A DNA stretch of 64,000 nt. Origin: Leifsonia shinshuensis. Lineage in GTDB: Bacteria > Actinomycetota > Actinomycetes > Actinomycetales > Microbacteriaceae. Below, piece by piece: positions 29,950-38,881 of this stretch. Position 1 is the stretch's first letter; each line of letters starts with the position of its first letter. The notes under the pieces are model-generated. The model saw only the letters and a program-made list of their open reading frames with translations. It did not search any database and was not told where the DNA came from. The stretch spans positions 3,038,001 through 3,102,000 of the forward strand of contig NZ_JACCFL010000001.1 in the NCBI RefSeq assembly GCF_013410375.1. The letters run 5' to 3'. The position numbers were made by a program, and so were the translations under genes.

Positions 29950-30578
29950 GCGTTCTCGCCCGCGACGTCGAGGACCAGCTGCAGCTTGGTGCGGAAGGTG
30001 GACTCGATGATCTCGGTGGCGCACACGTCTTTACCGTACTCGGCCGGCAGCTTGAGCCCGAGCAGGGTGTTGAGCAGCATGCCCTCGGCGAGGAAGCTGC
30101 GCGCCTCGTCCGGCGAGAAGCCGACCTGGTCGCGGACCATCTTGTAGATCCCGAGGAAGCCGTCGCGGGCGCGCTGGCCGATGACGGGATCGTTGCCCAT
30201 CGCGAAGGCCTGCATGAGCGAGAGCAGGATGCCGCGGTCCTCAAGGAGGTTGACGTAGGCCAGCCCGAGCCTGCGGGCGATCTCGTGGAGGTCTCCGCCG
30301 TCCTCGCCCACGGGCGAGCCCTCGGCCTTCCAGTCGTCGATCGTGGACTGGAAGCTCACCATCAGCTTGTCGAGCGCGCGCTGCAGGACCTCCACGAAGA
30401 GGTTCTCCTTGCTGCCAAACATCCGCACGACGTAGGGCTGGCTGATCCCCGCCGCCCTGGCGATCTGGTCGGTGGTCGCGCCGAAGTAGCCGCGCTCCCC
30501 GAACACGAGGCTCGCCGCGCCGAGGATCTGCTCGCGCCGCTCGCCCGAAGGGATCCGTTCACTGATCGCCGAAGTCAT
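29946..30578 (-). CDS. TetR/AcrR-family repressor, likely of the divergent efflux pump
   Basis: 210 residues. Helix-turn-helix at about 15-55 (REQILGAASLVFGERGYFG, TDQIARAAGISQPYVVRMF). The C-terminal domain is a generic TetR ligand domain. The ATG at 30578 is chosen because TAACAT (30586-30591) lies 7 nt upstream; a second ATG at 30587 overlaps that box. Divergent from a DHA2 efflux gene, with a palindrome between them, so it probably represses the pump. It is also read into truB (4-bp overlap), which is unusual for an efflux regulator. Confidence 0.85.
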   Translation of the reverse strand: MTSAISERIPSGERREQILGAASLVFGERGYFGATTDQIARAAGISQPYVVRMFGSKENLFVEVLQRALDKLMVSFQSTIDDWKAEGSPVGEDGGDLHEIARRLGLAYVNLLEDRGILLSLMQAFAMGNDPVIGQRARDGFLGIYKMVRDQVGFSPDEARSFLAEGMLLNTLLGLKLPAEYGKDVCATEIIESTFRTKLQLVLDVAGENA

Positions 30579-30585
30579 GCTTGAC

Positions 30586-30630
30586 ATGTTATCAGTCGAT
30601 TACTACAGTTCGTTGTAATCATTCGATTAC
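30586..30630. promoter_or_regulatory. TetR promoter and GTAATC-N4-GATTAC operator, efflux control region
   Basis: GTAATCATTCGATTAC (30615-30630) is a perfect 6-4-6 palindrome. An extra half site CGATTAC lies at 30597-30603, next to the repressor -10 box TAACAT (30586-30591). Confidence 0.6.
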
Positions 30631-30682
30631 TTCCAACTCCACTCCCGATTCACCCGTCATCGACCCAGGAAGCGAAAGTCCC

Positions 30683-32200
30683 ATGACTTCTCTCCGCACC
30701 GACAACCCGGCTCGCGCCCGCTCCGCAGCGCGCCGCGTCCCCGTCTGGCTCGCGATCGTCGCGGTCTCCCTCCCGATGTTCATGGCGACCCTCGACAACC
30801 TGGTCGTCACCAGCGCCCTCCCCGTCATCGCCCGCGACCTCAGCGCCTCCATCGAGCAGCTGCAGTGGGTGGTCAACGCCTACACGCTCAGCTTCGCGAC
30901 GCTCATGCTGATGGCCGTCGGGATGGGCGACCGCCTCGGCCGCCGCTCGGTCTTCCTCGGCGGCATCGTCGTGTTCACCCTGGCCAGCGCGGCGAGTGCG
31001 CTCGCCACTGAGCCGTGGATGCTGATCGCCGCCCGCGCCGTCCAGGGCGCCGGCGCCGCCGCACTGCTCCCGCTGTCGCTCACGCTGCTCGCTGGCAGCG
31101 TCAGTCAGCGCCTGCGTCCCGCCGCGATCGGCATCTGGGGAGGCATCTCCGGCCTCGGCGTCGCCCTCGGCCCGCTGATCGGCGGCGCGGTCGTCCAGGG
31201 CTGGAACTGGCAGGCCATCTTCTGGCTGAACGTCCCGCTCGGCGTCATCGCCGTCCCGCTCGTGCTGCTGGCCATCCCGAACAGCTTCGGCGACCGGGTG
31301 CGCGCCGACATCGTCGGCCTGCTGCTGGCAGCGCCCGGCGTGCTCGGGCTGGTCTACGGCATCGTCCGCGGCAACGACGCGGGCTGGGGCAGCGCGGAGG
31401 TGCTGTTCTCGCTCATCGCCGGAGGCGCGCTGCTGGTCGCGTTCGTCTTCTGGGAGTCGCGCACGTCCGCTCCCCTGCTGCCGCTGCGGCTGTTCCGCGA
31501 CCGCAGCTTCACCGTCGCGAACCTCGTCGGCGTGACGTTCAGCTTCGGGATCTTCGGGGCGATCTTCATTCTCATCCAGTTCCTCCAGGTCGTGCAGGGG
31601 CACACCCCGCTGGAGGCCGGCGTGATGACCATGCCGTGGACGCTGGCGCCGATGGTTGTCGCGCCGCTGACCGGTCTGGTGTCCGGGCGCACGGGCACCC
31701 GCCTGCCGATCGTCGTGGGCCTGGTCTTCCTGGCCGGGGCGATGGCGTGGATCGCCGGGACGCTGTCCGCCGACCTGCCGTACTCGCAGATGTGGCCGCC
31801 GTTCCTGCTGGCGGGCGTCGGGATGGGCCTGGTGTTCGCGCCCAGCTCGACCGCGGTGCTGGCGAACATGCGCGCCGCCGACCACGCGAAGGCCTCCGGC
31901 ACCAACTCCACGCTGCGGGAGATCGGCGTCGCCCTCGGCGTCGCCGTGCTGACCGCCGTGTTCACCGGCGCCGGCGGCACGCTGACCCCGACCGGCTATG
32001 TGAGCGCCGCCATCCCGGCCGTCTGGGTGGGCGCGGGAGCGCTCGCCGTCGCCGCGGTCATCTCGCTCGCCCTGCCGAGCCGGCGCCGGGCCGCGGAGCT
32101 CGCGGCGGCCGCGCACACCGCGGACGCCGAGCCCGGCGCGCTCGGCGCGGCGGCCGAGGCCGAGGCCACCGCCGAGCCGACCCCGGTCCTCGCGGAGTAG
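30683..32200 (+). CDS. DHA2-type (14-helix) MFS drug efflux pump
   Basis: 505 residues with 14 predicted membrane helices. Motif A after helix 2 reads GMGDRLGRRSVFLGG; motif C in helix 5 is GISGLGVALGPLIGG; TLDNLVVTSALPVIARDL is the helix 1 DHA2 signature. It ends in an Ala/Glu-rich cytoplasmic tail of about 50 residues. AGGAAGCG before the ATG at 30683 sets the start. Likely exports a cationic or hydrophobic toxic compound under the divergent TetR. Confidence 0.9.
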   Translation: MTSLRTDNPARARSAARRVPVWLAIVAVSLPMFMATLDNLVVTSALPVIARDLSASIEQLQWVVNAYTLSFATLMLMAVGMGDRLGRRSVFLGGIVVFTLASAASALATEPWMLIAARAVQGAGAAALLPLSLTLLAGSVSQRLRPAAIGIWGGISGLGVALGPLIGGAVVQGWNWQAIFWLNVPLGVIAVPLVLLAIPNSFGDRVRADIVGLLLAAPGVLGLVYGIVRGNDAGWGSAEVLFSLIAGGALLVAFVFWESRTSAPLLPLRLFRDRSFTVANLVGVTFSFGIFGAIFILIQFLQVVQGHTPLEAGVMTMPWTLAPMVVAPLTGLVSGRTGTRLPIVVGLVFLAGAMAWIAGTLSADLPYSQMWPPFLLAGVGMGLVFAPSSTAVLANMRAADHAKASGTNSTLREIGVALGVAVLTAVFTGAGGTLTPTGYVSAAIPAVWVGAGALAVAAVISLALPSRRRAAELAAAAHTADAEPGALGAAAEAEATAEPTPVLAE

Positions 32201-32210
32201 CCGACCATCC

Positions 32211-32261
32211 GTCTGGCAGAACACGCCGTCTCGCACCCGCGCGAGGCGGCGTGTCCTGCCT
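32211..32261. repeat. REP-like hairpin, copy 2
   Basis: GGCAGAACACGCCGTCTCGC (32215-32234) and GCGAGGCGGCGTGTCCTGCC (32241-32260) pair at 18 of 20 positions around a 6-nt loop. Same family as 7296-7349. May terminate the efflux gene. Confidence 0.6.
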
Positions 32262-32276
32262 GTTCGCTCCCTCACC

Positions 32277-32282
32277 TAGGCT
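32277..32282 (+). promoter_or_regulatory. -10 box TAGGCT of the PanE-like gene
   Basis: TAGGCT ends 7 nt before GTG 32290. GGAGGG in the spacer is too close to the start to be a good ribosome binding site. Confidence 0.5.
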
Positions 32283-32289
32283 GGAGGGC

Positions 32290-33297
32290 GTGCGAATCGG
32301 CGTGATCGGAGCAGGGGCCATCGGCGGCACGATCGCGGCGCTCCTCGACCGGGTCGGCCACCTCGTGGAGGTCACCGCGCGCGGCGAGCAGCTCGCCGCC
32401 ATCCGGGCCGACGGCCTGCGCCTCGACGGCGGCTGGGGCGTTCACACCGCGCGGGTCGCCGCCGCCGAGCGGCTGCAGACCCGGCCCGAGCTGGTGTTCG
32501 TCTGCACCAAGGCGCAGGACGCCGAGGCCGCCATCCGCGACAACGCGGCGCTCCTCGACGGCATCACCGTCGTGGTCGTCCAGAACGGCCTCGCCGGGCT
32601 CCGGGTCGCGACCGAGCTCCTGCCCGGCTCCGACTGCGTCGGCGCGCTCGCGCTCTACGCCGCCAGCTACCTCTCCCCCGGCCGCGTCTCCGTGACGACG
32701 ACGGCGAACACCTACCTCGGAGCCGGCGACGGCGAGCCGCCGGCGAGCGCGGTGGAGGCCGCGCGCATCCTCGACGCCGCCATGCCGAGCTTCGCGGTCG
32801 AGAACTTCACCGGCTGCCAGTGGACGAAGCTGATCGTCAACCAGGTCAACGCCATGCCGGCGATCACCGGGCTGAGCGCGCAGGCGACGCTGGGCGGCCG
32901 CGAACTGCGGCCGATCATCACAGCGAGCCTCCAGGAGGCCGTCCGCATCGGGATCGCGCGCGGCGTGCGCTTCGGCAGCATCCAGGGCCTGGACGACCGG
33001 ATCCTGCGCTTCGTCGCCTCCTCGCCGCGCTGGCTGGCCCAGGTCGTCCCGCTGCTGATGCGGCGCAGGATGGGCGCGACGCCCAACCCCGGCTCGACGC
33101 TGCAGAGCATCCGCCGCGGCCAGCTCAGCGAGATCGACTACCTGAACGGCGCGGTCGTCGCCGAAGCGCGGGCGATCGGGCGCGAGGCGCCGGTCAACGC
33201 GGCGCTGACCGGCCTCGTGCACGAGGTGGAGGCCACGAAGGCGTTCATCCCGCCGGCCGAGGTCGCCCGCCGGCTCGCGCCCCTGCTGGCTCGCTAG
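32290..33297 (+). CDS. Ketopantoate reductase-family NADP oxidoreductase (PanE/ApbA-like)
   Basis: 335 residues. N-terminal Rossmann fold RIGVIGAGAIGGTIAALL, then VFVCTKAQD and VVVQNGLAGL; the C-terminal helical domain holds CQWTKLIVNQVNAMPAITG, the Lys/Asn region of PanE. Segments STLQSIRRGQLSEIDYLNGAV and EARAIGREAPVNAAL are characteristic. It may make pantoate or reduce another 2-keto acid, since many paralogues are not PanE proper. No pantothenate genes are adjacent. Confidence 0.85.
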   Translation: MRIGVIGAGAIGGTIAALLDRVGHLVEVTARGEQLAAIRADGLRLDGGWGVHTARVAAAERLQTRPELVFVCTKAQDAEAAIRDNAALLDGITVVVVQNGLAGLRVATELLPGSDCVGALALYAASYLSPGRVSVTTTANTYLGAGDGEPPASAVEAARILDAAMPSFAVENFTGCQWTKLIVNQVNAMPAITGLSAQATLGGRELRPIITASLQEAVRIGIARGVRFGSIQGLDDRILRFVASSPRWLAQVVPLLMRRRMGATPNPGSTLQSIRRGQLSEIDYLNGAVVAEARAIGREAPVNAALTGLVHEVEATKAFIPPAEVARRLAPLLAR

Positions 33298-33306
33298 GCC
33301 GGCTCG

Positions 33307-33897
33307 CTAGGCCGGCTCGTTCCGCGGCACCCGCACCGGCACGAGCGGGTCCGAGGCGTCCACCAGGATGGTCGCGAACGCCCGCGGCCGCGCCTCCTCC
33401 TCGTAGACGGCGCGTTCCGGCGCGTTCACCAGCAGGATGGACGCGTTCCACTCCCGCCGCAGCTCCGGCCGCAGCAGGAACTCGCCGTCGATGACCAACA
33501 CGGCGTCGGGACCCGAGGTCTCCCACCGGCTCGTGAGCGGCGCATCCCGCACCTCGTCGAACGCCGCCGTCTGGAACCCGGTGCTGCCTCCCATCCGGAA
33601 CGGGTCGAGCAGCACCCGCTGGAGCGTCGAGTAGTCGAACGCGTCGCGGTAGTAGCGCTCCGGCGTCTCCGGGCCGAAGAACGTCCGGTCGGCGCGGGGC
33701 CGGTGGAAGTCGCTCACGGAGGCCCGGTGCGTGTCGACGCCGGACTCCCGGAAGACCACGGCGAGGTCGTCCGCGAAGTCCGCGGTGCCACCGCCGCCGT
33801 CGACCGCGACGATCACCCGGCCGCCCGGCGCGAGCGCACGCACCTCCGCCACGATCTCGCGGAGGGCGAGCACGCGCGGAGTCGGCGGCAGCATCAT
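33307..33897 (-). CDS. Uridine kinase-like protein with degenerate P-loop
   Basis: 196 residues. The fold and downstream features match actinobacterial uridine kinases (SVSDFHRPRADR, YYRDAFDYSTLQRVLLDPF, VLVIDGEFLLRPELR). The expected DGxxGxGKT nucleotide loop reads VAVDGGGGTADFADDLA: the GKT part is missing, as though about two residues were deleted. ATP binding by the usual mechanism is therefore doubtful. Start ATG 33897 (or 33894) is supported by TATGCT 6 nt upstream. Divergent from mutY. Confidence 0.7.
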   Translation of the reverse strand: MMLPPTPRVLALREIVAEVRALAPGGRVIVAVDGGGGTADFADDLAVVFRESGVDTHRASVSDFHRPRADRTFFGPETPERYYRDAFDYSTLQRVLLDPFRMGGSTGFQTAAFDEVRDAPLTSRWETSGPDAVLVIDGEFLLRPELRREWNASILLVNAPERAVYEEEARPRAFATILVDASDPLVPVRVPRNEPA

Positions 33898-33903
33898 GGG
33901 ACG

Positions 33904-33930
33904 AGCATATGCCGCCGCACCGGGTAGCCT
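33904..33930. promoter_or_regulatory. Back-to-back leaderless promoters in a 39-bp gap
   Basis: Minus-strand TATGCT (33904-33909) and plus-strand TAGCCT (33925-33930), each 6 nt from its ATG. Their -35 zones must overlap the opposite promoter. Confidence 0.6.
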
Positions 33931-33936
33931 CGATGC

Positions 33937-34821
33937 ATGCCCCACCCGGACGGACCCGACGCGTTCGCCACGGCGGTGGTGGACTGGTACCACGCCAACC
34001 GCCGCGACCTCCCCTGGCGCCGGGACGGCTTCACCCCGTGGGGCACCCTGGTCAGCGAGTTCATGCTGCAGCAGACCCCGGTCGCCCGCGTCATCCCGCG
34101 GCTCGAGGAGTGGCTGACCCGCTGGCCCACGCCCGCCGACCTGGCCGCCGTCCCGCCCGGGGAGGCCGTGCGCGCCTGGCAGTCGCTCGGCTACCCGCGC
34201 CGGGCGCTCTGGCTGCACGCCGCGGCCGTCGCGATCACCGAGCGCCACGGCGGCGTGGTGCCGGACGACGTGGAGGCGCTGCTCGCCCTGCCGGGGATCG
34301 GCGACTACACCGCGCGCGCGGTCGCGGTGTTCGCGTACGGGGCGCACCATCCGGTCGTGGACACCAATGTGCGGCGGGTCATCGCCCGCGCCGTGGACGG
34401 CCAGGGCGAGCCGGGTCCGCCCAGCTCCCGGCGCGACCTCGCCGCGATGACGGCGCTGCTCCCCCACGACCGTCCGGCCGCGGCCGCGTTCAACGCCGGG
34501 ATGATGGAGCTCGGCGCGATCGTCTGCGTCGCCCGCTCGCCGCGCTGCGACGACTGCCCGTTGGCGGCGACCTGCGCGTGGCGCGCCGCCGGGTATCCCG
34601 CCTACGCGGGCCCGCGCAAGGCCGTGCAGAAGAAGTACGAGGGCAGCGACCGGCAGGTGCGCGGCCGCATCCTCGCCGAGCTGCGCGGCTCGCACATCCC
34701 GGTCACGCCCGCCGAGCTGGAGGACGTCTGGCCGGACGCGGAGCAGCGCGACCGCGCGCTCCGCGGGCTGGTCGCCGACGGGCTCGCGGTCGCGGAGGGC
34801 GACGGCTACACGCTCCCCTGA
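33937..34821 (+). CDS. mutY: A/G-specific adenine DNA glycosylase
   Basis: 294 residues. Removes adenine opposite 8-oxoguanine. SEFMLQQTPVARVIPR holds the catalytic Glu, LPGIGDYTARAVAVFAYG is the helix-hairpin-helix, VDTNVRRVIAR has the catalytic Asp, and CVARSPRCDDCPLAATC is the Cx6Cx2Cx5C 4Fe-4S site. Shorter than E. coli MutY (350) because the C-terminal 8-oxoG-recognition domain is reduced, as in other actinobacteria. Leaderless start from TAGCCT. Confidence 0.93.
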   Translation: MPHPDGPDAFATAVVDWYHANRRDLPWRRDGFTPWGTLVSEFMLQQTPVARVIPRLEEWLTRWPTPADLAAVPPGEAVRAWQSLGYPRRALWLHAAAVAITERHGGVVPDDVEALLALPGIGDYTARAVAVFAYGAHHPVVDTNVRRVIARAVDGQGEPGPPSSRRDLAAMTALLPHDRPAAAAFNAGMMELGAIVCVARSPRCDDCPLAATCAWRAAGYPAYAGPRKAVQKKYEGSDRQVRGRILAELRGSHIPVTPAELEDVWPDAEQRDRALRGLVADGLAVAEGDGYTLP

Positions 34822-34833
34822 GGACGCGCGGGC

Positions 34834-35127
34834 TCAGGACTCCGCGAAGACGATCGGATCCCAGTCCAGGATCCGCGACCGGTAGACCAGCCCCTCGGTG
34901 AAGAACGGGTCGCTGTCGCGGAACCGCTCGGCGGCCTCCCGCGACCGGAACACCGCCATCGACCCCTGCGTGCCGGGGTCGCCGAACGTGCCGATCATCA
35001 GCACGTCGCCGGTCTCGGCCGCGAAGGCGTCCAGGTAGGCCTTGTGGCGCGGGTACGCCTCCACGATGCGCTGGAAGCGCTCCGGGGTGGTGTCGGGGTC
35101 GGGATCGTAGAACGAGACGGCGTACAC
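34834..35127 (-). CDS. YciI-like protein
   Basis: A 97-residue ferredoxin-like-fold protein. AVSFYDPDPDTTPERFQRI, ETGDVLMIGTFGDPG and RFRDSDPFFTEGLVYRSRI match the YCII domain, including the His/Asp region (RHKAYLDAF). YciI-like proteins are small dehydrochlorinase-fold proteins, mostly of unknown role. GTG start 2 bp after the rbfA stop, so it is co-transcribed with infB-rbfA. Confidence 0.8.
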   Translation of the reverse strand: MYAVSFYDPDPDTTPERFQRIVEAYPRHKAYLDAFAAETGDVLMIGTFGDPGTQGSMAVFRSREAAERFRDSDPFFTEGLVYRSRILDWDPIVFAES

Positions 35128-35129
35128 GG

Positions 35130-35570
35130 TCAGTCCTCGTCCTCGTCGGCCTCGCGCGGCTTCACATACGGGTCCTCGTCGCCGGCGTAGCTCGCGCCCG
35201 CCGCGAGTCCCGCCACCTCGGTGTCGCGCTCGTGCGCCTGCCGCAGCAGGTCCTCGATGTGCGCCGCGTTCTCGGGGATGGCGTCGAGCTGGAACGTCAG
35301 CGTCGGCGTCAGCCGGGCGGTGATGTTCTTGCCGACCTCGCTCCGCAGCAGCCCGGTGGCCGCCTGCAGGGCCGCGGCCGTGTCGGCGCGCTCCTGGTCG
35401 GTGCCGTACACCGTGTAGAACACGGTCGCGTGCTGGAGGTCGCCCGTCACCTGCACGTCGGTGATCGTCACGAAGCCGAGCCGCGGGTCGCGGAGGCCGC
35501 GATCCAGCCGCTTGGCGATGATGACCTGGATTCTGTCGGCGAGCTTCCTCGCGCGTGCCGGGTCGGCCAT
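35130..35570 (-). CDS. rbfA: 30S ribosome-binding factor
   Basis: 146 residues. Acts late in 30S assembly at helix 1 of 16S rRNA. ADRIQVIIAKRLDRGLRDPR, FVTITDVQVTGDLQHATVF and VGKNITARLTPTLTFQLD are the KH-like core; the C-terminal 25 residues are acidic and probably disordered. It follows infB after 75 bp that hold a strong hairpin, so its expression may be attenuated. Confidence 0.93.
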   Translation of the reverse strand: MADPARARKLADRIQVIIAKRLDRGLRDPRLGFVTITDVQVTGDLQHATVFYTVYGTDQERADTAAALQAATGLLRSEVGKNITARLTPTLTFQLDAIPENAAHIEDLLRQAHERDTEVAGLAAGASYAGDEDPYVKPREADEDED

Positions 35571-35605
35571 GGGGTCCTCCTTGGATGGTTCGGTGCGGAA
35601 GCCGA

Positions 35606-35631
35606 AGGCCCGGCGGTCTCCCGCCGGGCCT
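35606..35631 (-). terminator. Hairpin between infB and rbfA
   Basis: AGGCCCGGCGG (35606-35616) and CCGCCGGGCCT (35621-35631) form a perfect 11-bp stem with a 4-nt loop. No U tract follows, which is common in actinobacteria. It could end or attenuate the nusA-infB transcript before rbfA. Confidence 0.55.
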
Positions 35632-35645
35632 CACATGCTACCGAT

Positions 35646-38414
35646 TCAGGCGCGGGGCTTCTCCCGCAGCTCGGTGGTCTCGATCTCGTCGCCGACCTGG
35701 ATGTCGTTGTACTTGCCGAGGCCGATACCGGCTTCGAAGTCCGTACGCACCTCGGTGACGTCGTCCTTGAACCGGCGCAGCGACTCGATGGTGAGGTTGT
35801 CGCCCACCACGACGCCGTCGCGGATGACGCGCGCCTTGGCGTTGCGCGTGATGGTTCCGGACCGGACGATGACACCGGCGATGTTGCCGAACTTGGAGGA
35901 GCGGAACACCTCGCGGATCTCGGCCACACCGGACTGGACCTCTTCGAACTCGGGCTTGAGCATGCCCTTGAGCGAGTTCTCGATGTCCTCGATGGCGTTG
36001 TAGATGACCGAGTAGAAGCGGACGTCCACACCCTCGCGGGCCGCACGCTCGCGCGCCTTCACGTCCGGGCGGACGTTGAAGCCGATCACGATCGCGTTGT
36101 CGATGGTCGCCAGGTCGATGTCCGACTCGGTGATCGCGCCGACGCCGCGGTGCAGGATGCGCAGGCTGACCGACTCGTCGACCTCGATCTTCATGAGCGA
36201 CTCCTCCAGCGCCTCCACGGCACCGGACACGTCTCCCTTGATGATGAGGTTGAGCGCCTCGACCTTGCCCTCTTCCAGAGCACGGGTGAAGTCCTCGAGC
36301 GAGATGCGCTTGCGGGCCTTCGCCAGCTGCGCGTTGCGCTCGGCGGCCTCGCGCTTCTCGGCGATCTGCCGGGCGGTGCGGTCCTCCTCGGTGACGATGA
36401 AGGTGTCACCGGCGCGCGGGACGCTGGAGAGACCCTGCACCTGGACCGGACGCGACGGAGCCGCCTCGAAGACCGGCTCGCCGTTCTCGTCCGCCATCGC
36501 ACGGACGCGGCCATAGGCCGTTCCCGCGACGATCGCGTCGCCGACGCGCAGCGTTCCGGACTGGATGAGCACGGTCGCCACGGCGCCGCGGCCCTTGTCG
36601 AGCTTCGCCTCGATCGCGACACCGCGCGCGTCCTTGTTCGGGTTCGCGCGGAGGTCGAGACCCGCGTCGGCGGTCAGCAGGACCGCGTCGAGCAGGGAGT
36701 CGATGCCGATGTTGTTGCGGGCCGACACGTCGACGAACATGACGTCGCCGCCGTACTCCTCGGCGACCAGGCCGAACTCGGTGAGCTGCTGGCGCACCTT
36801 GGCCGGGTTGGCCTCCGGCTTGTCGATCTTGTTGACCGCGACCACGATCGGCACGTTCGCCGCCTGGGCGTGGTTCAGCGCCTCGATCGTCTGCGGCATG
36901 ATTCCGTCGTCGGCCGCGACCACGAGGATCGCGATGTCGGTGACCTGCGCACCGCGGGCACGCATGGCGGTGAACGCCTCGTGACCCGGGGTGTCGATGA
37001 AGGTGATGGCACGCTCGATGCCCTCGTGCTCCGTCCACACCTGGTAGGCGCCGATGTGCTGGGTGATGCCGCCGGCCTCGCCCGCGACGACGTTCGCGTT
37101 GCGGATGGCGTCGAGGAGGCGCGTCTTACCGTGGTCGACGTGGCCCATGACGGTGACGACCGGCGGACGGATCTCGAGGTCCTCGTCGGACTCGCCCTCG
37201 AGCTCGGCGTCGAGGTCGATGTCGAAGCCCTCGAGGAGCTCGCGGTCCTCGTCCTCGGGCGAGACGACCTGGATCTTGTAGCCCAGCTCCTCACCGAGGA
37301 TCTGGAAGGTCGCCTCGTCGAGCGACTCGGTCGCGGTCGCCATCTCGCCCAGGTGGAAGAGGACGGTGACCAGCGACGCGGGGTTCGCGTCGATCTTGTC
37401 GGCGAAGTCCGAGATCGAGGAGCCGCGGCGCAGGCGCACGACCGTGCCGCCGTCACCGCGGGGAACGCTCACGCCGCCAAGCGACGGAGCTTCCCTCATC
37501 TCGAATTCCTGGCGCTTCGCGCGCTTCGACTTGCGGGCCTTGGACTTGCCGCCGCCACGGCCGAACGCGCCGGCCGTGCCGCCGCCGGGACCACGGCCGC
37601 GGCCACCCCCGCCGGCCGGGCGCGGGGCGCCGAAGCCGGTGCCCGTGCCGCCGCCGGGACGCTGGAAGCCGCCGCCCGCTCCGCCGCCAGCTCCGCCCGG
37701 GCGCTGCTGGAAGCCGGGACGTCCGCCGCCGCCCTGACGCGGGCCGGGACGGTTTCCGCCGCCCTGGCCGGGCGCGCCGATGCGCGGCGAGCCGGGACGC
37801 GGCGGGGCCGGACGCGGGATGTTGCCCGGGCTCGGGCGCGAGCCCATGCCCTGCGAGCTGGAGAACGGGTTGTTCCCCGGCCGCGGGGTGCTGGGCCGCT
37901 GGCCCATGCCCTGGCTGGACGAGAACGGGTTGTTGCCGGGACGCGGGGCGCCCGGGCGCGGGATGCTGCTGCCGGAGCCGGAGCCGCCGCCCGCACCGGG
38001 GCGCGGGGAGGCCGGCTTGGCCGTGTCGGTCGTCGCGGCGGCAGCGGGAGCGGCCTGCGCGGCCTTCTCCGCTGCTGCCTTCTCCGCCGCGGCCTTCTCG
38101 GCGGCGGCCTTCTCGGCCGCGGCCTGACGCTCGGCGACCGAGAGCGGCGCCTGCGGCTTGGGCGCGGCGGACTCGCCGGACGCCTGCGGGCGCGGCGCGG
38201 CGGGGCGCGGGGCCTCCGCCTTGGGGGCCGACGCCTTGTCGGCCGTGAAGCCTTCAGCCTCGAGCGCGGCGCGCAGCTTGCGCGCTACCGGCGGCTCGAT
38301 GCTCGAGGACGGTCCCTTGACGAACTCGCCCATCTCCTTGAGTTTCGCGAGCGCGACTTTGCTGTCGACGCCGAGCTCGCTCGCGACCTCGTGTACGCGT
38401 GGTTTTGCAGCCAC
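35646..38414 (-). CDS. infB: Translation initiation factor IF-2
   Basis: 922 residues. IF2_N helix at the N-terminus ([20 protein letters not shown]), then about 270 residues of Ala/Lys and Gly/Pro/Arg-rich linker with repeated [12 protein letters not shown] units, a second IF2_N-like segment near residue 330, and the GTPase: [16 protein letters not shown] (G1), [14 protein letters not shown] (G3), [11 protein letters not shown] (G4). Domains II-IV follow to the C-terminus. The GTG start has CAGGAG 6 nt upstream. Confidence 0.96.
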   Translation of the reverse strand: MAAKPRVHEVASELGVDSKVALAKLKEMGEFVKGPSSSIEPPVARKLRAALEAEGFTADKASAPKAEAPRPAAPRPQASGESAAPKPQAPLSVAERQAAAEKAAAEKAAAEKAAAEKAAQAAPAAAATTDTAKPASPRPGAGGGSGSGSSIPRPGAPRPGNNPFSSSQGMGQRPSTPRPGNNPFSSSQGMGSRPSPGNIPRPAPPRPGSPRIGAPGQGGGNRPGPRQGGGGRPGFQQRPGGAGGGAGGGFQRPGGGTGTGFGAPRPAGGGGRGRGPGGGTAGAFGRGGGKSKARKSKRAKRQEFEMREAPSLGGVSVPRGDGGTVVRLRRGSSISDFADKIDANPASLVTVLFHLGEMATATESLDEATFQILGEELGYKIQVVSPEDEDRELLEGFDIDLDAELEGESDEDLEIRPPVVTVMGHVDHGKTRLLDAIRNANVVAGEAGGITQHIGAYQVWTEHEGIERAITFIDTPGHEAFTAMRARGAQVTDIAILVVAADDGIMPQTIEALNHAQAANVPIVVAVNKIDKPEANPAKVRQQLTEFGLVAEEYGGDVMFVDVSARNNIGIDSLLDAVLLTADAGLDLRANPNKDARGVAIEAKLDKGRGAVATVLIQSGTLRVGDAIVAGTAYGRVRAMADENGEPVFEAAPSRPVQVQGLSSVPRAGDTFIVTEEDRTARQIAEKREAAERNAQLAKARKRISLEDFTRALEEGKVEALNLIIKGDVSGAVEALEESLMKIEVDESVSLRILHRGVGAITESDIDLATIDNAIVIGFNVRPDVKARERAAREGVDVRFYSVIYNAIEDIENSLKGMLKPEFEEVQSGVAEIREVFRSSKFGNIAGVIVRSGTITRNAKARVIRDGVVVGDNLTIESLRRFKDDVTEVRTDFEAGIGLGKYNDIQVGDEIETTELREKPRA

Positions 38415-38494
38415 AATTCTCCTGTCTGGGGCCCACCCCGGACAGGGCAGGCGTTAGTTGCGGACGGCACTCATTTCGAGCCGCTCATTTGTTG

Positions 38495-38788
38495 TCACTC
38501 ATGTGAAGTCACTGCTTCTTCAGCCTGTTCTCTCAATGCCACCCGGGATCGCAGTGCGGCCCGGACGGCCGTCGGGTCGAGCGTCCCCTCCGCCCTCAGC
38601 GCACGCCCGAAGGCCTTGCGCTGGAGTGCGAGATCGAGACACTCGTCGACCGGATGCAGCCACGCGCCCCGTCCGGGGAGAGTGGCGGACGGGTCCGCCA
38701 CGATTTCCGAATTCCGGAGGACGACCCTCAGAAGAGAGGATCGGGGAGCGCGAGAACGGCATCCGACGCACGTTCTGACGGCTTCCAT
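38495..38788 (-). CDS. YlxR-family protein (RNase P modulator RnpM type)
   Basis: 97 residues. VRTCVGCRSRAPRSSLLRVV holds the CxGC motif, GRGAWLHP and the C-terminal AFGRALRAEG are the DUF448 signature. It binds RNA; in B. subtilis the homologue binds the RNase P RNA. ATG 38788 is chosen because GAGGGG lies upstream. Between nusA and infB, the usual position. Confidence 0.9.
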   Translation of the reverse strand: MEAVRTCVGCRSRAPRSSLLRVVLRNSEIVADPSATLPGRGAWLHPVDECLDLALQRKAFGRALRAEGTLDPTAVRAALRSRVALREQAEEAVTSHE

Positions 38789-38881
38789 CTTACCCCTCAC
38801 GCATCTCTGCGCCGAATCAGGACGGAGCGCCGCACACTAGTTCAACGCTCCGTCACCGCTTCGCATTCCTTCTGCGGGCTG

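Noticed and set aside
30581-30682. N-terminal extension of the DHA2 efflux pump
   Set aside because: Would start in the TetR operator; the ATG at 30683 has a ribosome binding site and the DHA2 signature follows.
35232-38840. Open frame of 1202 codons on the plus strand opposite infB
   Set aside because: Antisense shadow of a GC-rich gene. The protein is low-complexity, and the infB frame explains the sequence.
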